From Klebsiella michiganensis (GTDB lineage: Bacteria > Pseudomonadota > Gammaproteobacteria > Enterobacterales > Enterobacteriaceae): a stretch of DNA of 64,000 nucleotides. The stretch is from assembly GCA_000963575.1 (NCBI GenBank), contig CP011077.1, forward strand, positions 930,001 to 994,000, read 5' to 3'. Under the pieces are notes generated by a model that worked only from the letters and a program-made list of their open reading frames with translations, did no database searches and had not been told where the DNA came from. Shown here piece after piece: positions 25,075-34,699 of this stretch (positions are counted from its first letter, which is position 1; each line of letters starts with the position of its first letter). The position numbers were made by a program, and so were the translations under genes.

Positions 25075-26040
25075 CTAAACCAAATGACACGCGACGCGGT
25101 GAGCGTCGCCCACTTCACGCAGCCCCGGGACTTCCTGGCGGCATCGGTCGGTGACCTGCGGGCAGCGCGAGGAGAAGCGGCAGCCGGAAGGTGGGCGAGA
25201 GGGATCGGGGATTTCGCCCTGAATAGCGGCCACTGGCTCGCTGTCCGGATCCAGCGTCGGGACCGCGGCCAACAGCGCCTGTGTGTAAGGGTGCAGCGGT
25301 CGGCTGAACAGTGTATCGCGGCTGGCGGTTTCCACCAGTTGACCGAGATACATCACCGCCACGTCGTCGCACAGGTGCTCCACCACGCCCAGATCGTGCG
25401 AGATAAACAGGAACGTCACGCCGCGTTCATCACGCAGATCGGAAAACAGGTTAATGATCTGCGCCTGAATGGAAACGTCGAGCGCCGAAATGGGTTCGTC
25501 CGCAATAATAAAATCGGGGTTAAGGATCAGCGCGCGGGCGATGCCAATGCGCTGACGCTGGCCGCCGGAAAACTCATGCGGGAAGCGGTTGTAGTGCTGC
25601 GGCGCCAGGCCGCAAATCTTCATCACTTCCAGCACTTTGTCCCGCAGTTCTGCGCGGGTACACAGCTTGTGCTCCAGCATCGCTTCGCCAATGGCATCGC
25701 CCACGCGGATGCGCGGGTTTAGCGAACTATAAGGATCCTGAAATACCAGCTGGATTTTAGGGCGCAGCGCCCGCGACGCCTTGGCGCTCAGTTCACTCAG
25801 TTCTTGGCCGCGGTACTTCACGCTGCCGGCGGTTTTGTCATACAGGCCGAGCAAGGTGCGTCCGACGGTGGTTTTCCCGCTGCCTGACTCGCCCACCAGG
25901 CCGAAAATGGTGCCCTGGCGAATGTGAAAGCTAACGCCGTCGACTGCGCGCAGCTCGCCGGTTTGCTGGCCGAACAGGCCGTCGCGCAGCGGAAAATATT
26001 TTTTGAGTCCTTCGACTTCAATAACGTACTGAGTGTTCAC
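25075..26040 (-). CDS. peptide/nickel-type ABC importer ATPase, OppF/DppF class
   Basis: 321 residues. Walker A GESGSGKTT, Q-loop QDPYSSLNPR, signature FSGGQRQRIGIARAL, Walker B IIADEPISALD and H-loop ISHD are all intact. The C-terminal extension has the four-cysteine pattern of the oligopeptide ATPase family (GCRFSSRC ... DRCRQ ... VACH), which in relatives can hold an iron-sulphur cluster. It forms a heterodimer with the partner ATPase, whose stop overlaps its start by 4 bases. Last gene of the five-gene operon; its stop lies 9 bases from the convergent iron operon. Substrate unknown. Confidence 0.9.
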   Translation of the reverse strand: MNTQYVIEVEGLKKYFPLRDGLFGQQTGELRAVDGVSFHIRQGTIFGLVGESGSGKTTVGRTLLGLYDKTAGSVKYRGQELSELSAKASRALRPKIQLVFQDPYSSLNPRIRVGDAIGEAMLEHKLCTRAELRDKVLEVMKICGLAPQHYNRFPHEFSGGQRQRIGIARALILNPDFIIADEPISALDVSIQAQIINLFSDLRDERGVTFLFISHDLGVVEHLCDDVAVMYLGQLVETASRDTLFSRPLHPYTQALLAAVPTLDPDSEPVAAIQGEIPDPSRPPSGCRFSSRCPQVTDRCRQEVPGLREVGDAHRVACHLV

Positions 26041-27017
26041 GATACGGACTCCGCTAACTCACTGTGAAAACAGGCGGCCTGCCGCTGCTGGCCGAGCAGT
26101 GCCGGAATGCCCCGCCGGCAGCGATCGGTGGCGCGTTCGCAGCGATCGGTAAAGGCGCAGTAAGGCGGCAGGGCGGCTAAATCAGGCACCTGGCCGGGGA
26201 TGGAATAGAGCCTGCGGCGGCGCTCGCCGGGGACGGGCCGGGAAGCGATCAGCCCTTGGGTATACGGGTGCAGCGGATGGCGGAGTACCTCCGCCGTGGG
26301 CCCCTGTTCGACGATACGTCCGGCGTACATCACCACGACGTGTTCCGCCATCTGGGCAATTACGCCGAGATCGTGGGTGATCAGCATCAGCGCCATACGG
26401 TGCTGACGCGCCTGATCCCGCAACAGGCGTAGGATCTGCGCCTGGACGGTGACGTCGAGCGCCGTCGTCGGCTCATCGGCGATCAGCAGCTTTGGGCGGC
26501 AGCTCAGCGCCATGGCGATCATCACGCGCTGCAGCATCCCGCCGGAAAGCTGGTGCGGATAGCTGGCCATCAGGCTTTCCGCTCGCGCCAGCCCGACGTC
26601 GGTCAGCATTTGCATCGCCAGATGCCAGGCGGCTTTGGGCGTTTCGCCCCGGTGGCGGATCAGCGGCTCGCAGAGCTGATCGCCGATAGTCAGCACCGGA
26701 TTCAGGGCGGTCATCGGCTCCTGGAAAATCATCGCCAGCTCGTTGCCGCGTAAATCTGCCATTTGCGCAGGCTTAAGGCCGAGCAGGTTTTTCCCCTGAA
26801 ACAGGATCTCGCCGCCGTCAATCCGCGCCGCCTGCGGAGGCAGCAGCCCCATCAGCGACATGGCGGTCACGCTTTTACCGCAGCCGGACTCACCGACGAC
26901 GCCGACGGTTTGCCCGGCGCGAACGGTAAACGACACGTCCTGCACGGCACGAACGCGCCCCTGCTCTCCGGCAAAGGAGAGGGAGAGATGGTTAAATTCA
27001 ATCAGCGCTTCGTTCAT
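26037..27017 (-). CDS. peptide/nickel-type ABC importer ATPase, OppD/DppD class
   Basis: 326 residues. Walker A GESGCGKSV, Q-loop FQEPMTALNPV, signature LSGGMLQRVMIAMAL, Walker B LIADEPTTALDV and H-loop ITHDLGV are all intact, and the C-terminal cysteine cluster region (YCAFTDRCERATDRCR) is present. The signature LSGGMLQR is usual for OppD/DppD proteins. Both ends overlap neighbours by 4 bases (start with the permease stop, stop with the OppF-class start), so expression is tightly coupled. Confidence 0.9.
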   Translation of the reverse strand: MNEALIEFNHLSLSFAGEQGRVRAVQDVSFTVRAGQTVGVVGESGCGKSVTAMSLMGLLPPQAARIDGGEILFQGKNLLGLKPAQMADLRGNELAMIFQEPMTALNPVLTIGDQLCEPLIRHRGETPKAAWHLAMQMLTDVGLARAESLMASYPHQLSGGMLQRVMIAMALSCRPKLLIADEPTTALDVTVQAQILRLLRDQARQHRMALMLITHDLGVIAQMAEHVVVMYAGRIVEQGPTAEVLRHPLHPYTQGLIASRPVPGERRRRLYSIPGQVPDLAALPPYCAFTDRCERATDRCRRGIPALLGQQRQAACFHSELAESVS

Positions 27018-27961
27018 TTTGCGCCTCGTTTCATTTTCGGATCCAACGCATCGCGCAGGCCATCGCCCAGCACGTTAATCGCGATCACGGTGATAAAAAT
27101 AGCGATACCCGGCGGCATCCACAGCCACGGGCGGCGCTGGAAGTCGATCAGGCTGTTGGCGCTGTCCATCATGTTGCCCCAGGAAGGGGTGGGCGGCACG
27201 ACGCCGAGGCCAAGGTAGCTCAGGGCGGACTCCATCAGAATAGCGTTGGCGACGGCCATGGTTGCCATCACCACCAGAATTGGAATGGTATTCGGCAGCA
27301 AGTGCCCGAACAGGCGGCGGCGGGCAGAAAGGCCCAATACGCGTGTCGCCAGCATAAAGTCGCGCTCGCGCAGGGAGAGGATTTGCCCGCGCACCAGGCG
27401 CGCCAGCTTTGGCCACTCCAGCAGGCTCAGCATGATAACCACCATGTAAATGCGTGAGTCCGGCGAGAAGTCGAGTTCCGACAGCATGGCGCCCGCGACG
27501 ATCAGCAGCGGCAGGCTGGGGATGGTCATCACCAGGTCTGCCAGACGCATAATCAGCTTATCGGCCCAGCCGCCGAGATAACCTGAAACCGCCCCGAGCA
27601 GGTAGCCGAGGGTGACCGAGAGCAGCATGGTCAGCAGGCCGATAATCAACGAGATGCGCCCGGCCAGCAGCAGGCGGGTGTAGACGTCGCGCCCGAGGAA
27701 GTCGGTGCCCAGCCAGTGTATTTCGCCCGGCGGTTTGTTGATCATCAGGGCGTCGGTGGCGTCGTCCTTCCACGGCGACCAGAGCGGCCCAAACGCGCAC
27801 CACACCGCCATTACTATCAGCAAAATCAGGCACAACATCGCCAGGCGGTTGCGCCGAAGCGCTTGCCAGGCCTGACGCCACGGTGAAGGCGTGACCTGCG
27901 CCAGCGCCGGGATTTCCGCCTTGCGCAGACGGCGGTTTGTCGAAAACAGAGAGCTTAACAT
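27014..27961 (-). CDS. peptide/nickel-type ABC permease, OppC/DppC class
   Basis: From the ATG at 27961 the protein is 315 residues with an N-terminal cytoplasmic tail, six membrane segments and the DppC hallmark HWLGTDFLGRDVYTRLL. The coupling loop AILMESALSYLGLGVVPPTPSWG is the usual EAA region of this class. The start is chosen because its ATG shares one base with the stop of the upstream permease (TGATG), a classic coupled arrangement; the frame is open 11 codons further up. Partner of the OppB-class permease. Confidence 0.9.
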   Translation of the reverse strand: MLSSLFSTNRRLRKAEIPALAQVTPSPWRQAWQALRRNRLAMLCLILLIVMAVWCAFGPLWSPWKDDATDALMINKPPGEIHWLGTDFLGRDVYTRLLLAGRISLIIGLLTMLLSVTLGYLLGAVSGYLGGWADKLIMRLADLVMTIPSLPLLIVAGAMLSELDFSPDSRIYMVVIMLSLLEWPKLARLVRGQILSLRERDFMLATRVLGLSARRRLFGHLLPNTIPILVVMATMAVANAILMESALSYLGLGVVPPTPSWGNMMDSANSLIDFQRRPWLWMPPGIAIFITVIAINVLGDGLRDALDPKMKRGAK

Positions 27962-28920
27962 CACGACCTCACCCGAATGCGCGGGTCGGCCCACGCGTAA
28001 AGCACATCGGCAATCAGGTTGCCGAGGATGGTCAGCCCCGCCAGAAACAGCGTGAAGCCCATCAGTACCGGGTAATCACGGGCGGCGAGGGAATCAATGT
28101 GAATGTGGCCGGCGCCCGGCCAGTTAAAGACCTTTTCGGTAATGATCGCGCCTGAAAACAGCCCCGGTAGCTCAAAGCCCAGCAGGGTGATAATCGGCAG
28201 CAGCGCGTTGCGCAGGGCGTGCTTGAGGATCACGGTGCGCTCGCGCAGGCCTTTGGCCCGGGCGGTGCGGATAAAGTCCATTTTCACTACGTCCAGCATG
28301 CTGGCGCGGAAGTAGCGCGTCAGGCTGCCCGCCTGCAGCATCACCAGCGCCAGGACCGGTAGCACAAGGTGCGCGGCAACCTGAATGATATAGGCCCAGC
28401 CGGTGGCGTCGCTGCCGGTAGTGGTCATGCCGCCAACCGGCAGCCAGTGCAGATCCACCGCGAACCATTTGATAAGCAACAGGCAGAGGAAAAAGGTCGG
28501 GAAGGACATGGCGGCGAACACCAGCACGCTCACCAGGTGGTCAAACAGCGAATTGGGCCTCATGGCCGAAACAATCCCCACCGCCAGGCCAATGCCCCAG
28601 TAGAACACCAGCGCGATGGAGGCCAGCAGGAAAGAGTTCCAGATGTACTGGTTCAGCAGCTGGCTAACGGGAATTTGGTACTGCAAAGAGAAGCCCAGGT
28701 TGCCGGTCATAAGCTGACCAAGCCAGTGGATATAGCGGGTGAACAGCGGCTGATCGAGGCCGTAAATGGCCTTTAGCTCGGCGACGCGGGCGGCGGTCAG
28801 CGTAATATTGCCGTCGATAAAATCGCCGGGCGTTTTCGCGAACAGCATAAAGATAATCAACGAGGTGAGCAGCAGCATCGGCAGGGTTTGCAGCAGGCGG
28901 CGCAGAATAAAATTTTTCAT
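27961..28920 (-). CDS. peptide/nickel-type ABC permease, OppB/DppB class
   Basis: 319 residues. It starts MKNFILRRLLQTLPMLLLTSLIIFMLF, the standard opening of DppB/OppB permeases, followed by GDFIDGN and LDQPLFTRYIHWLGQLMTGNLGFS. The coupling loop is VKMDFIRTARAKGLRERTV. Six membrane segments. It lies 53 bases after the binding-protein gene and couples to the OppC-class gene by TGATG. The binding protein, two permeases and two ATPases are all present and intact. Confidence 0.9.
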   Translation of the reverse strand: MKNFILRRLLQTLPMLLLTSLIIFMLFAKTPGDFIDGNITLTAARVAELKAIYGLDQPLFTRYIHWLGQLMTGNLGFSLQYQIPVSQLLNQYIWNSFLLASIALVFYWGIGLAVGIVSAMRPNSLFDHLVSVLVFAAMSFPTFFLCLLLIKWFAVDLHWLPVGGMTTTGSDATGWAYIIQVAAHLVLPVLALVMLQAGSLTRYFRASMLDVVKMDFIRTARAKGLRERTVILKHALRNALLPIITLLGFELPGLFSGAIITEKVFNWPGAGHIHIDSLAARDYPVLMGFTLFLAGLTILGNLIADVLYAWADPRIRVRS

Positions 28921-28973
28921 TACGTTCTCACTGCCGCCGCCCCGGTAAAAGGGCGACGGCGAGGGTTACTGCG

Positions 28974-30683
28974 TTACTTAACGATTTTCACATCCGGCAG
29001 GCTGCCGGTCAGGCCGTTGTAGATGTCCGGCTTAAAGCCTGTGACGCGGGCGCTGCTGGCGGACAGGATTTTGCGGTTGCCGAGCAGAATCGCCGGTGGA
29101 TCCGCAGCCAGCACCTTATACAGCTCGTGGTAGATAGCTTTACGCTTCTCTTCATCCAGCGTGGCGTTGCCTTCGTTTATCAGCTTATCGACCTGCGCAT
29201 TGCTGTAGCCGGAGGCTTTCGCTTCATTGCTGTAGAAGTCCCAGACGCCGTCGTGCGGATCGTTCAGCGTGCTGGTGCTGAAGGAGGCCAGATCGTAATT
29301 GCCCGCTTTGCGCTGGGCCATCAGGGCGTTGAAATCAACAACCTGCGGCTTCAGCAGGACGCCGATTTGCTGCCAGTTTTCTTTGGCGATAGGGATCAGC
29401 GCGTCGTTCAGCACTTTTTTGCTGACCAGCAGCGTCAGCTCCAGACGCTTGCCGTCCTTCACGCGGATACCGTCCGGGCCAGGTTTCCAGCCGGCTTCAT
29501 CCAGCAGCTTTTTCGCCTGCGTCGGATCGAATTTATACGGGTTCACGCCTTCCGGGTTATAAGCCCAGGAGATAGGCGAGATGGGTTCGTTGGCGACCGT
29601 GCCGTAGCCCTGGTAAACCACGTCGATCAGCTTCTGGCGATCCAGGCCATAGATCAGCGCCTGGCGAACTTTTACGTCCTGCAGCGCCGGGCGGCGAACG
29701 TTGAATTCAACTTTGCTGTAGTCGCTGGAGCCAAAGAGATTGATATTGGCGAAGCCCAGCATTTTCAGCTGCTCGATATCGTCCGGGCGGGAAGTAAAGG
29801 CGTCGTAATCCGTCTCACCCGTCTGGAACAGCTGGAAGTTGGTGGCCGGGTTAGTCACGCGGTAGATAAAGCGCGGCGTTGGCGGCGTGCCGCGGTAGAA
29901 ATGGGTGTTGGCGTGGAAACGAATTTCCTGGCCCGGGATGTATTTCTCATAAACATACGGGCCGTTGCCCAGCGGTTTACCGTGCAGGGTACGCAGGTAG
30001 TCCAGGTTGCCGCGCTGGTAGCCTTTGCCGTAGTACGCCTTCGACAGCACCGGGCCGCCAATCTTGCCCAGCGTGGTGGCGCCCGGCTGGGTGGTGGTGA
30101 CCTGCAGCGTGAGCGGATCGATAACTTTCAGGCCGCTGACGCTGTCGGCTTTCCCGGCTTTGTATTCGGCACCGCCCGCGATGTTGGCAAGCGTAATGTC
30201 GGTATCGCCGTCATATTTCGGGTCATACAGCACGGTGAGCGTGAACGCGACGTCTTCGGCGGTGAGCGGGGAGCCGTCGCTAAAGGCCAGGCCAGGGCGC
30301 AGTTTGATGGTATAGACTTTGCCATCCGGGCTGATTTTCCAGCTTTCGGCGAGGCCGGGAACCAGATTGCCGTGGCTGTCCCAGTCAATCAGGCGCGAGA
30401 AAATGACGTTGGTGACGTTTTCATCCCAGCCGTTAACAAAGAAGTAAGGGTTGAAGATCCCCTGAGGTTCAGAAATCCCGGCGACCACGGTGTCTTTGCG
30501 CAGCTTAGCCGTGGCCGGGATTTGGCTGGCGTCGGTGGCGGGGGTAATGCCCTCTTTTAAGATGTCATCTGCCGCCGCCGCGCCGGAGAAAGCGACCACG
30601 CTGCTAATCAGGGCCGCCTGTAATGCCAGGCGAAAGCGCGTGGGTTTTGTTTGTAATGCGTCAAGTAACCTGGCCAATAGCAT
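28974..30683 (-). CDS. periplasmic solute-binding protein, family 5 (peptide/nickel type)
   Basis: 569 residues, somewhat longer than DppA or OppA. An N-terminal signal (LALQAALISSVVAFSGAAAA) follows a long basic leader of about 17 residues; there is no lipobox, so the protein is soluble. Family 5 features: LVPGLAESWKISPDGKVYTIKLRPGLAFSDG near residue 105, then DVKVRQALIYGLDRQKLIDVV and the late EKRKAIYHELYKVLAADPPAI. First gene of a five-gene importer operon. Related proteins bind peptides, opines, glutathione or nickel; nothing here singles one out. Confidence 0.87.
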   Translation of the reverse strand: MLLARLLDALQTKPTRFRLALQAALISSVVAFSGAAAADDILKEGITPATDASQIPATAKLRKDTVVAGISEPQGIFNPYFFVNGWDENVTNVIFSRLIDWDSHGNLVPGLAESWKISPDGKVYTIKLRPGLAFSDGSPLTAEDVAFTLTVLYDPKYDGDTDITLANIAGGAEYKAGKADSVSGLKVIDPLTLQVTTTQPGATTLGKIGGPVLSKAYYGKGYQRGNLDYLRTLHGKPLGNGPYVYEKYIPGQEIRFHANTHFYRGTPPTPRFIYRVTNPATNFQLFQTGETDYDAFTSRPDDIEQLKMLGFANINLFGSSDYSKVEFNVRRPALQDVKVRQALIYGLDRQKLIDVVYQGYGTVANEPISPISWAYNPEGVNPYKFDPTQAKKLLDEAGWKPGPDGIRVKDGKRLELTLLVSKKVLNDALIPIAKENWQQIGVLLKPQVVDFNALMAQRKAGNYDLASFSTSTLNDPHDGVWDFYSNEAKASGYSNAQVDKLINEGNATLDEEKRKAIYHELYKVLAADPPAILLGNRKILSASSARVTGFKPDIYNGLTGSLPDVKIVK

Positions 30684-30808
30684 TCCCTCAAGATTTTTTG
30701 CTGTAAAATTTACAAATCATGACGAAAGATAAAAGCCGCGATACTGCCTGTCTAACAACGAAACGCTATGCCATATAGCGATTTGTTCCTTTGCCCTGAG
30801 AAAGGGTA

Positions 30809-31204
30809 TTAGTTGTGCTGAAGCAGATCCCAGCGGTTGCCGTAGATATCCTCAAAGACGGCGACCGTGCCGTATTCTTCCTCTCTTGGGACTTCGCAGA
30901 AATGCACGCCGTTGGCCGTCATCATGGCGTGATCGCGCCAAAAATCATCGGTATGAAGGAAAAGGAAAACCCTGCCGCCGCACTGATCGCCAATAGAAGC
31001 CAGCTGGCGTTCGTTGGTGGCTTTGGCCAGCAGCAGATGGCAATCGCTTGCCGGGTTTGGCGTAACCACTACCCAGCGCTTTCCCTCCTGAGGGATGTCT
31101 TCTACGAGCGTAAAGCCCAGTTTTTGGGTGTAGTATTCAATGGCTTTGTCGTAATCATCAACGACGATAGCCACGCAGCCCAGCGCCCGTTTTTTCGTTT
31201 TCAA
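30809..31204 (-). CDS. VOC-superfamily (glyoxalase/bleomycin-resistance fold) protein
   Basis: 131 residues from a TTG start at 31204, chosen because AAAGGAG lies 6 bases upstream and the fold begins there (ALGCVAIVVDDYDKAIEYYTQKLGF); an in-frame ATG further up would add a non-homologous leader. Two beta-alpha-beta-beta-beta repeats are evident, the second with GTVAVFEDIYGNRWDLLQ. Candidate metal ligands include the late Glu in FEDIYGN. Members range from glyoxalase I to antibiotic-binding proteins; the substrate cannot be assigned. It lies 125 bases upstream of the binding-protein gene on the same strand. Confidence 0.75.
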   Translation of the reverse strand: MKTKKRALGCVAIVVDDYDKAIEYYTQKLGFTLVEDIPQEGKRWVVVTPNPASDCHLLLAKATNERQLASIGDQCGGRVFLFLHTDDFWRDHAMMTANGVHFCEVPREEEYGTVAVFEDIYGNRWDLLQHN

Positions 31205-31345
31205 TGCCTGCTCCTTTCCTCTGGTGATAAACGGGCGTGAGCATAACATTCACCAGGGATTATTTCCGAAGTGTAACCATTCCTTGCCACTCTTAGCTTC
31301 AGGTGTTAAAAGGTGCCCCTTTGACAAATCACAAAGGAGCAGGGC

Positions 31346-32740
31346 GTGAAAAACACGTCAGTCGCCTCTGAGCCACAGGGCCAGGGTGCGGGGCCGGAGG
31401 ATGGCCATCAATTACAGCGCGGCTTGCAGAATCGCCATATTCAGCTGATTGCGCTGGGCGGTGCGATTGGCACCGGACTCTTTCTAGGCATTGGTCCGGC
31501 GATTCAAATGGCGGGCCCCGCCGTCCTGCTGGGCTACGGCGTGGCGGGGATCATCGCATTCCTGATCATGCGCCAGCTCGGTGAGATGGTGGTTGAAGAG
31601 CCGGTCTCCGGGTCGTTTTCGCATTTCGCTTATAAATATTGGGGCCCGTTTGCCGGCTTCCTGTCCGGCTGGAACTACTGGGTGATGTTCGTGCTGGTCG
31701 GCATGGCGGAGCTGACTGCCGGCGGCATTTATATGCAGTACTGGTTCCCGGACGTGCCGACCTGGACGTGGGTGGCGCTGTTCTTTGTGGTGATTAACGC
31801 CGCCAACCTCGTGAATGTGCGTCTCTATGGCGAAATGGAGTTCTGGTTTGCGCTGATTAAGGTGCTGGCGATTGTCGGCATGATTGGCTTCGGCATTTGG
31901 CTGCTGGCTTCCGGCCACGGCGGCGAACGCGCGGGCGTCAGCAACCTCTGGCAGCACGGCGGCTTCCTCGCGACGGGCTGGCACGGGCTGATTTTGTCTC
32001 TCGCGGTGATCATGTTCTCCTTTGGCGGGCTGGAGCTTATCGGCATTACGGCGGCCGAGGCACGTTCGCCACAAACCACCATTCCAAAAGCGGTAAACCA
32101 GGTCGTATATCGCATTCTGCTGTTTTATATCGGCTCGCTGGTGGTGTTGCTTTCGCTCTACCCGTGGCTGGAAATTAAGTCCAGCAGCAGCCCGTTCGTG
32201 ATGATTTTCCACGAACTGAACAGCAATGTGGTTGCCTCGGCGCTCAACTTTGTGATTCTGGTAGCTTCTCTGTCGGTTTATAACAGCGGCGTGTATTCCA
32301 ACAGCCGGATGTTGTTCGGCCTGTCCGTGCAGCGCAATGCGCCAAAATTCCTCGCGAAGGTCAGCCGGGGCGGGGTGCCGGTCAACTCACTGCTGCTGTC
32401 CGGGGCCATTACGTCGCTGGTTGTCGTCCTCAATTACCTGCTGCCACATGAAGCCTTTGGCCTGCTGATGGCGCTGGTGGTGGCGACGCTGTTGCTGAAC
32501 TGGATCATGATCTCGCTGGCGCACATCAAGTTCCGCCGCGCGATGCGCCGCCAGGGGCATGAAACCAGCTTCAAGGCGCTGCTTTACCCGTTCGGTAACT
32601 ATCTGTGCATCGCCTTTATGATGATGGTGCTGGCGCTGATGTGCACTATTGACGGCATGCGTCTGTCTGCGATGCTGCTGCCGGCCTGGATAGTGTTCCT
32701 GTTTGTCGCCTTTAAGCTTCTGCGGCGTAAGGCCAGCTAA
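31346..32740 (+). CDS. pheP: PheP phenylalanine permease
   Basis: 464 residues with 12 membrane segments, an amino acid-polyamine-organocation transporter. It is nearly superposable on E. coli PheP, including LHNRHIQLIALGGAIGTG-type N-terminus, VEEPVSGSF, GWNYWVMFVLVGMAELTA, ITAAEAR and SVYNSGVYSNSRMLFGL. PheP imports phenylalanine (and tyrosine weakly) by proton symport. The start is GTG with AAGGAG 7 bases upstream. It is monocistronic and followed by a strong terminator. In E. coli it lies elsewhere, so the locus differs. AroP is the nearest alternative but the N-terminus and loops match PheP better. Confidence 0.92.
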   Translation: MKNTSVASEPQGQGAGPEDGHQLQRGLQNRHIQLIALGGAIGTGLFLGIGPAIQMAGPAVLLGYGVAGIIAFLIMRQLGEMVVEEPVSGSFSHFAYKYWGPFAGFLSGWNYWVMFVLVGMAELTAGGIYMQYWFPDVPTWTWVALFFVVINAANLVNVRLYGEMEFWFALIKVLAIVGMIGFGIWLLASGHGGERAGVSNLWQHGGFLATGWHGLILSLAVIMFSFGGLELIGITAAEARSPQTTIPKAVNQVVYRILLFYIGSLVVLLSLYPWLEIKSSSSPFVMIFHELNSNVVASALNFVILVASLSVYNSGVYSNSRMLFGLSVQRNAPKFLAKVSRGGVPVNSLLLSGAITSLVVVLNYLLPHEAFGLLMALVVATLLLNWIMISLAHIKFRRAMRRQGHETSFKALLYPFGNYLCIAFMMMVLALMCTIDGMRLSAMLLPAWIVFLFVAFKLLRRKAS

Positions 32741-32748
32741 AGTCCAAA

Positions 32749-32790
32749 AATAACGCCAACGGTTTTTAATATGGTTGGCGTTATTTATCT
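32749..32790 (+). terminator. terminator of pheP
   Basis: A perfect 12-bp stem, AATAACGCCAAC with GTTGGCGTTATT, with a 13-base loop and a T-rich tail. Confidence 0.85.
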
Positions 32791-33057
32791 TAAATTTTAA
32801 AAGACCGCTTAATTTGCCTTTGGGAAATAGAATCTTTCTGCCATAACAAAATAAACTACAGTGCTTTTACAATTAACGCCTAATTTAATGACAAATTAGT
32901 TTTCATTTTCATTGCTTATCAAATAGTCCTTTCTTATTTATTGCATTCGGCAGAATATATCGCCGCACACTGCAGCGCATCGCGCCAATAAATAACAACA
33001 TCGCATACCTTTTGCCACGCTCGCTGGCACTCTTCTCTTTTACAGCTTGGGATTTAT

Positions 33058-34593
33058 ATGAGAGTTAACAACCCTGTTACGCAGCAGGAGCATCTTCTCA
33101 GGGACGGAGAGGCGTTGATGTCGACAACCGATATTCATAGCCATATTACTTATGCCAATTCTGCTTTTATTAAAGCCTGTGGTTTTACCGAACAAGAGTT
33201 AATGGGGGAGGCGCATAATCTTATTCGCCATCCCGATATGCCGCCCGAAGCGTTTGCCGATATGTGGGCCACTTTACAGCAGGGAGATAGCTGGACCGGC
33301 ATGGTTAAAAATCGCCGAAAAAATGGTGACTTTTATTGGGTGCGCGCCAACGTTACCCCGGTTTACCACGGCGGTGAACTGACCGGGTATATTTCGGTAC
33401 GGACGGTGCCGGAGCGGGAGGAAGTGGCGGCAAGCGAAGCGTTATATCGCGCCGTCAGAGAGAAACGTGCCGGGCACCTGCGCTTCTTTAAAGGGCTGGT
33501 TATTCGTCGCGGCTGGAAAAGCGTGCTGTCGCTCTTTCAGCGCCTGTCATTGTCTCATCGGCTCTTCGGGGCTCTGGTTACGGTGGCGCTGGCCGTTGGC
33601 GTGATGCCGCTGGGGCGTTTGAACGGTGGCTGGCAGGCCGCGTTGACGTGCTTACTGCTTGTCGCGCTGGGAGGATTTTTGCAGCAGCAAATTGTCCGGC
33701 CGGTAAAAATCATTGTCCGGCAAATGCAGAAAATTGTCTCCGGGCAAAAGACCGGGCTGATTCAGCTTAATCGTGTGGATGAGATTGGCTTGATGATGCG
33801 CCTGGTAAACCAGTCGGGGCTTAACCTGCGATCGCTGGTGGATGATGTGGGCGGCCAGGTCAGCGGTATCGGCGGGATAAGCCAGCAGCTGGCAGGCAGC
33901 AGCAGGGCGATGAGTGAACGAACCGATGAAACCTACGCCCAGCTACAGCAGACGGCGGCGGCCATCGAAGAGATCTCCGGCGCGGTTGAGCAGACCGCGG
34001 ACTCCGCCGCGCAAACCTCTCAAATGGCAGACAGGGCCAGCCAAAAGGCGCTGAAAGGCGAGCAGATGATGAAACGCACGCTGACGATGATGGAGTCGAT
34101 GGCGGAAACCAGTGAGCATATTGTCGAGATCATTAGCGTTATCGACAAAATTGCTTTCCAGACCAATATCCTCGCGCTTAATGCGGCGGTAGAAGCGGCA
34201 AGAGCGGGCGTTTCCGGGCGGGGATTTGCGGTGGTGGCTGCCGAAGTCCGTAACCTGGCGCAGCACTCTGCTTCGGCGGCGAAAGAAATTAAGACGCTTA
34301 TCGACCTTAACGCGGCCGGCGTCAGTTCAGGCGTTGCCGAAGTGAAAAATGCGGAAAAGCACATCAGCGAAATGGCAACAGAGATAGTCAGCATGGCTGG
34401 GTTAATAAGAGAAATTGACGATGCAACCCGGGAGCAGACCAGCGCCCTTGGGCTCATTAACCATTCGGTGGAGCAAATCAGCACCATGACGCAGAACAAT
34501 GCCGATATGGTGGTCCAGGCCGGCACGATCGTTGAAAACCTCAATCAACGTGCGCGGCGTTTAACCAGCGCGATTAACGTCTACGGTAGTTAA
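33058..34593 (+). CDS. Aer-like aerotaxis/energy-taxis receptor (PAS + methyl-accepting domain)
   Basis: 511 residues. The N-terminal PAS (about 20-115) matches Aer: LMSTTDIHSHITYAN, NLIRHPDMPPEAFADMW, MVKNRRKNGDFYWVRANVTP; in E. coli Aer this domain binds FAD and reports redox state. A membrane hairpin follows (about 170-215) with no periplasmic domain, then a HAMP-like region and a chemoreceptor signalling domain whose tip is IDKIAFQTNILALNAAVEAARAG. There is no C-terminal CheR/CheB pentapeptide. E. coli Aer has the same plan. The protein is more diverged from Aer in its membrane hairpin than in the PAS, so it may be a paralogue. Confidence 0.88.
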   Translation: MRVNNPVTQQEHLLRDGEALMSTTDIHSHITYANSAFIKACGFTEQELMGEAHNLIRHPDMPPEAFADMWATLQQGDSWTGMVKNRRKNGDFYWVRANVTPVYHGGELTGYISVRTVPEREEVAASEALYRAVREKRAGHLRFFKGLVIRRGWKSVLSLFQRLSLSHRLFGALVTVALAVGVMPLGRLNGGWQAALTCLLLVALGGFLQQQIVRPVKIIVRQMQKIVSGQKTGLIQLNRVDEIGLMMRLVNQSGLNLRSLVDDVGGQVSGIGGISQQLAGSSRAMSERTDETYAQLQQTAAAIEEISGAVEQTADSAAQTSQMADRASQKALKGEQMMKRTLTMMESMAETSEHIVEIISVIDKIAFQTNILALNAAVEAARAGVSGRGFAVVAAEVRNLAQHSASAAKEIKTLIDLNAAGVSSGVAEVKNAEKHISEMATEIVSMAGLIREIDDATREQTSALGLINHSVEQISTMTQNNADMVVQAGTIVENLNQRARRLTSAINVYGS

Positions 34594-34602
34594 TTTTGCT
34601 AT

Positions 34603-34631
34603 GCCGGACGTTGACGACAGCGATGTCCGGC
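34603..34631. repeat. REP-like palindrome
   Basis: GCCGGAC and GTCCGGC flank a 15-base loop directly after the Aer-like gene. The arms resemble the enterobacterial REP/PU unit. It could protect the 3' end of the mRNA. Confidence 0.6.
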
Positions 34632-34699
34632 ACCTTATCCTTCAGGATTTACGCTATCATGCTGGCCTAAATTAAGCGGAAGTTTGAAAGGGCAGGGCA

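Noticed and set aside
29127..30560. A 477-codon open frame opposite the binding-protein gene
   Set aside because: It lies fully inside a recognisable family 5 binding protein on the other strand and shows no domain.
31250..31345. Possible TyrR box upstream of pheP (TGTAAC then TTGCCA)
   Set aside because: Only one half matches the consensus; too weak to list although E. coli pheP is TyrR-controlled.
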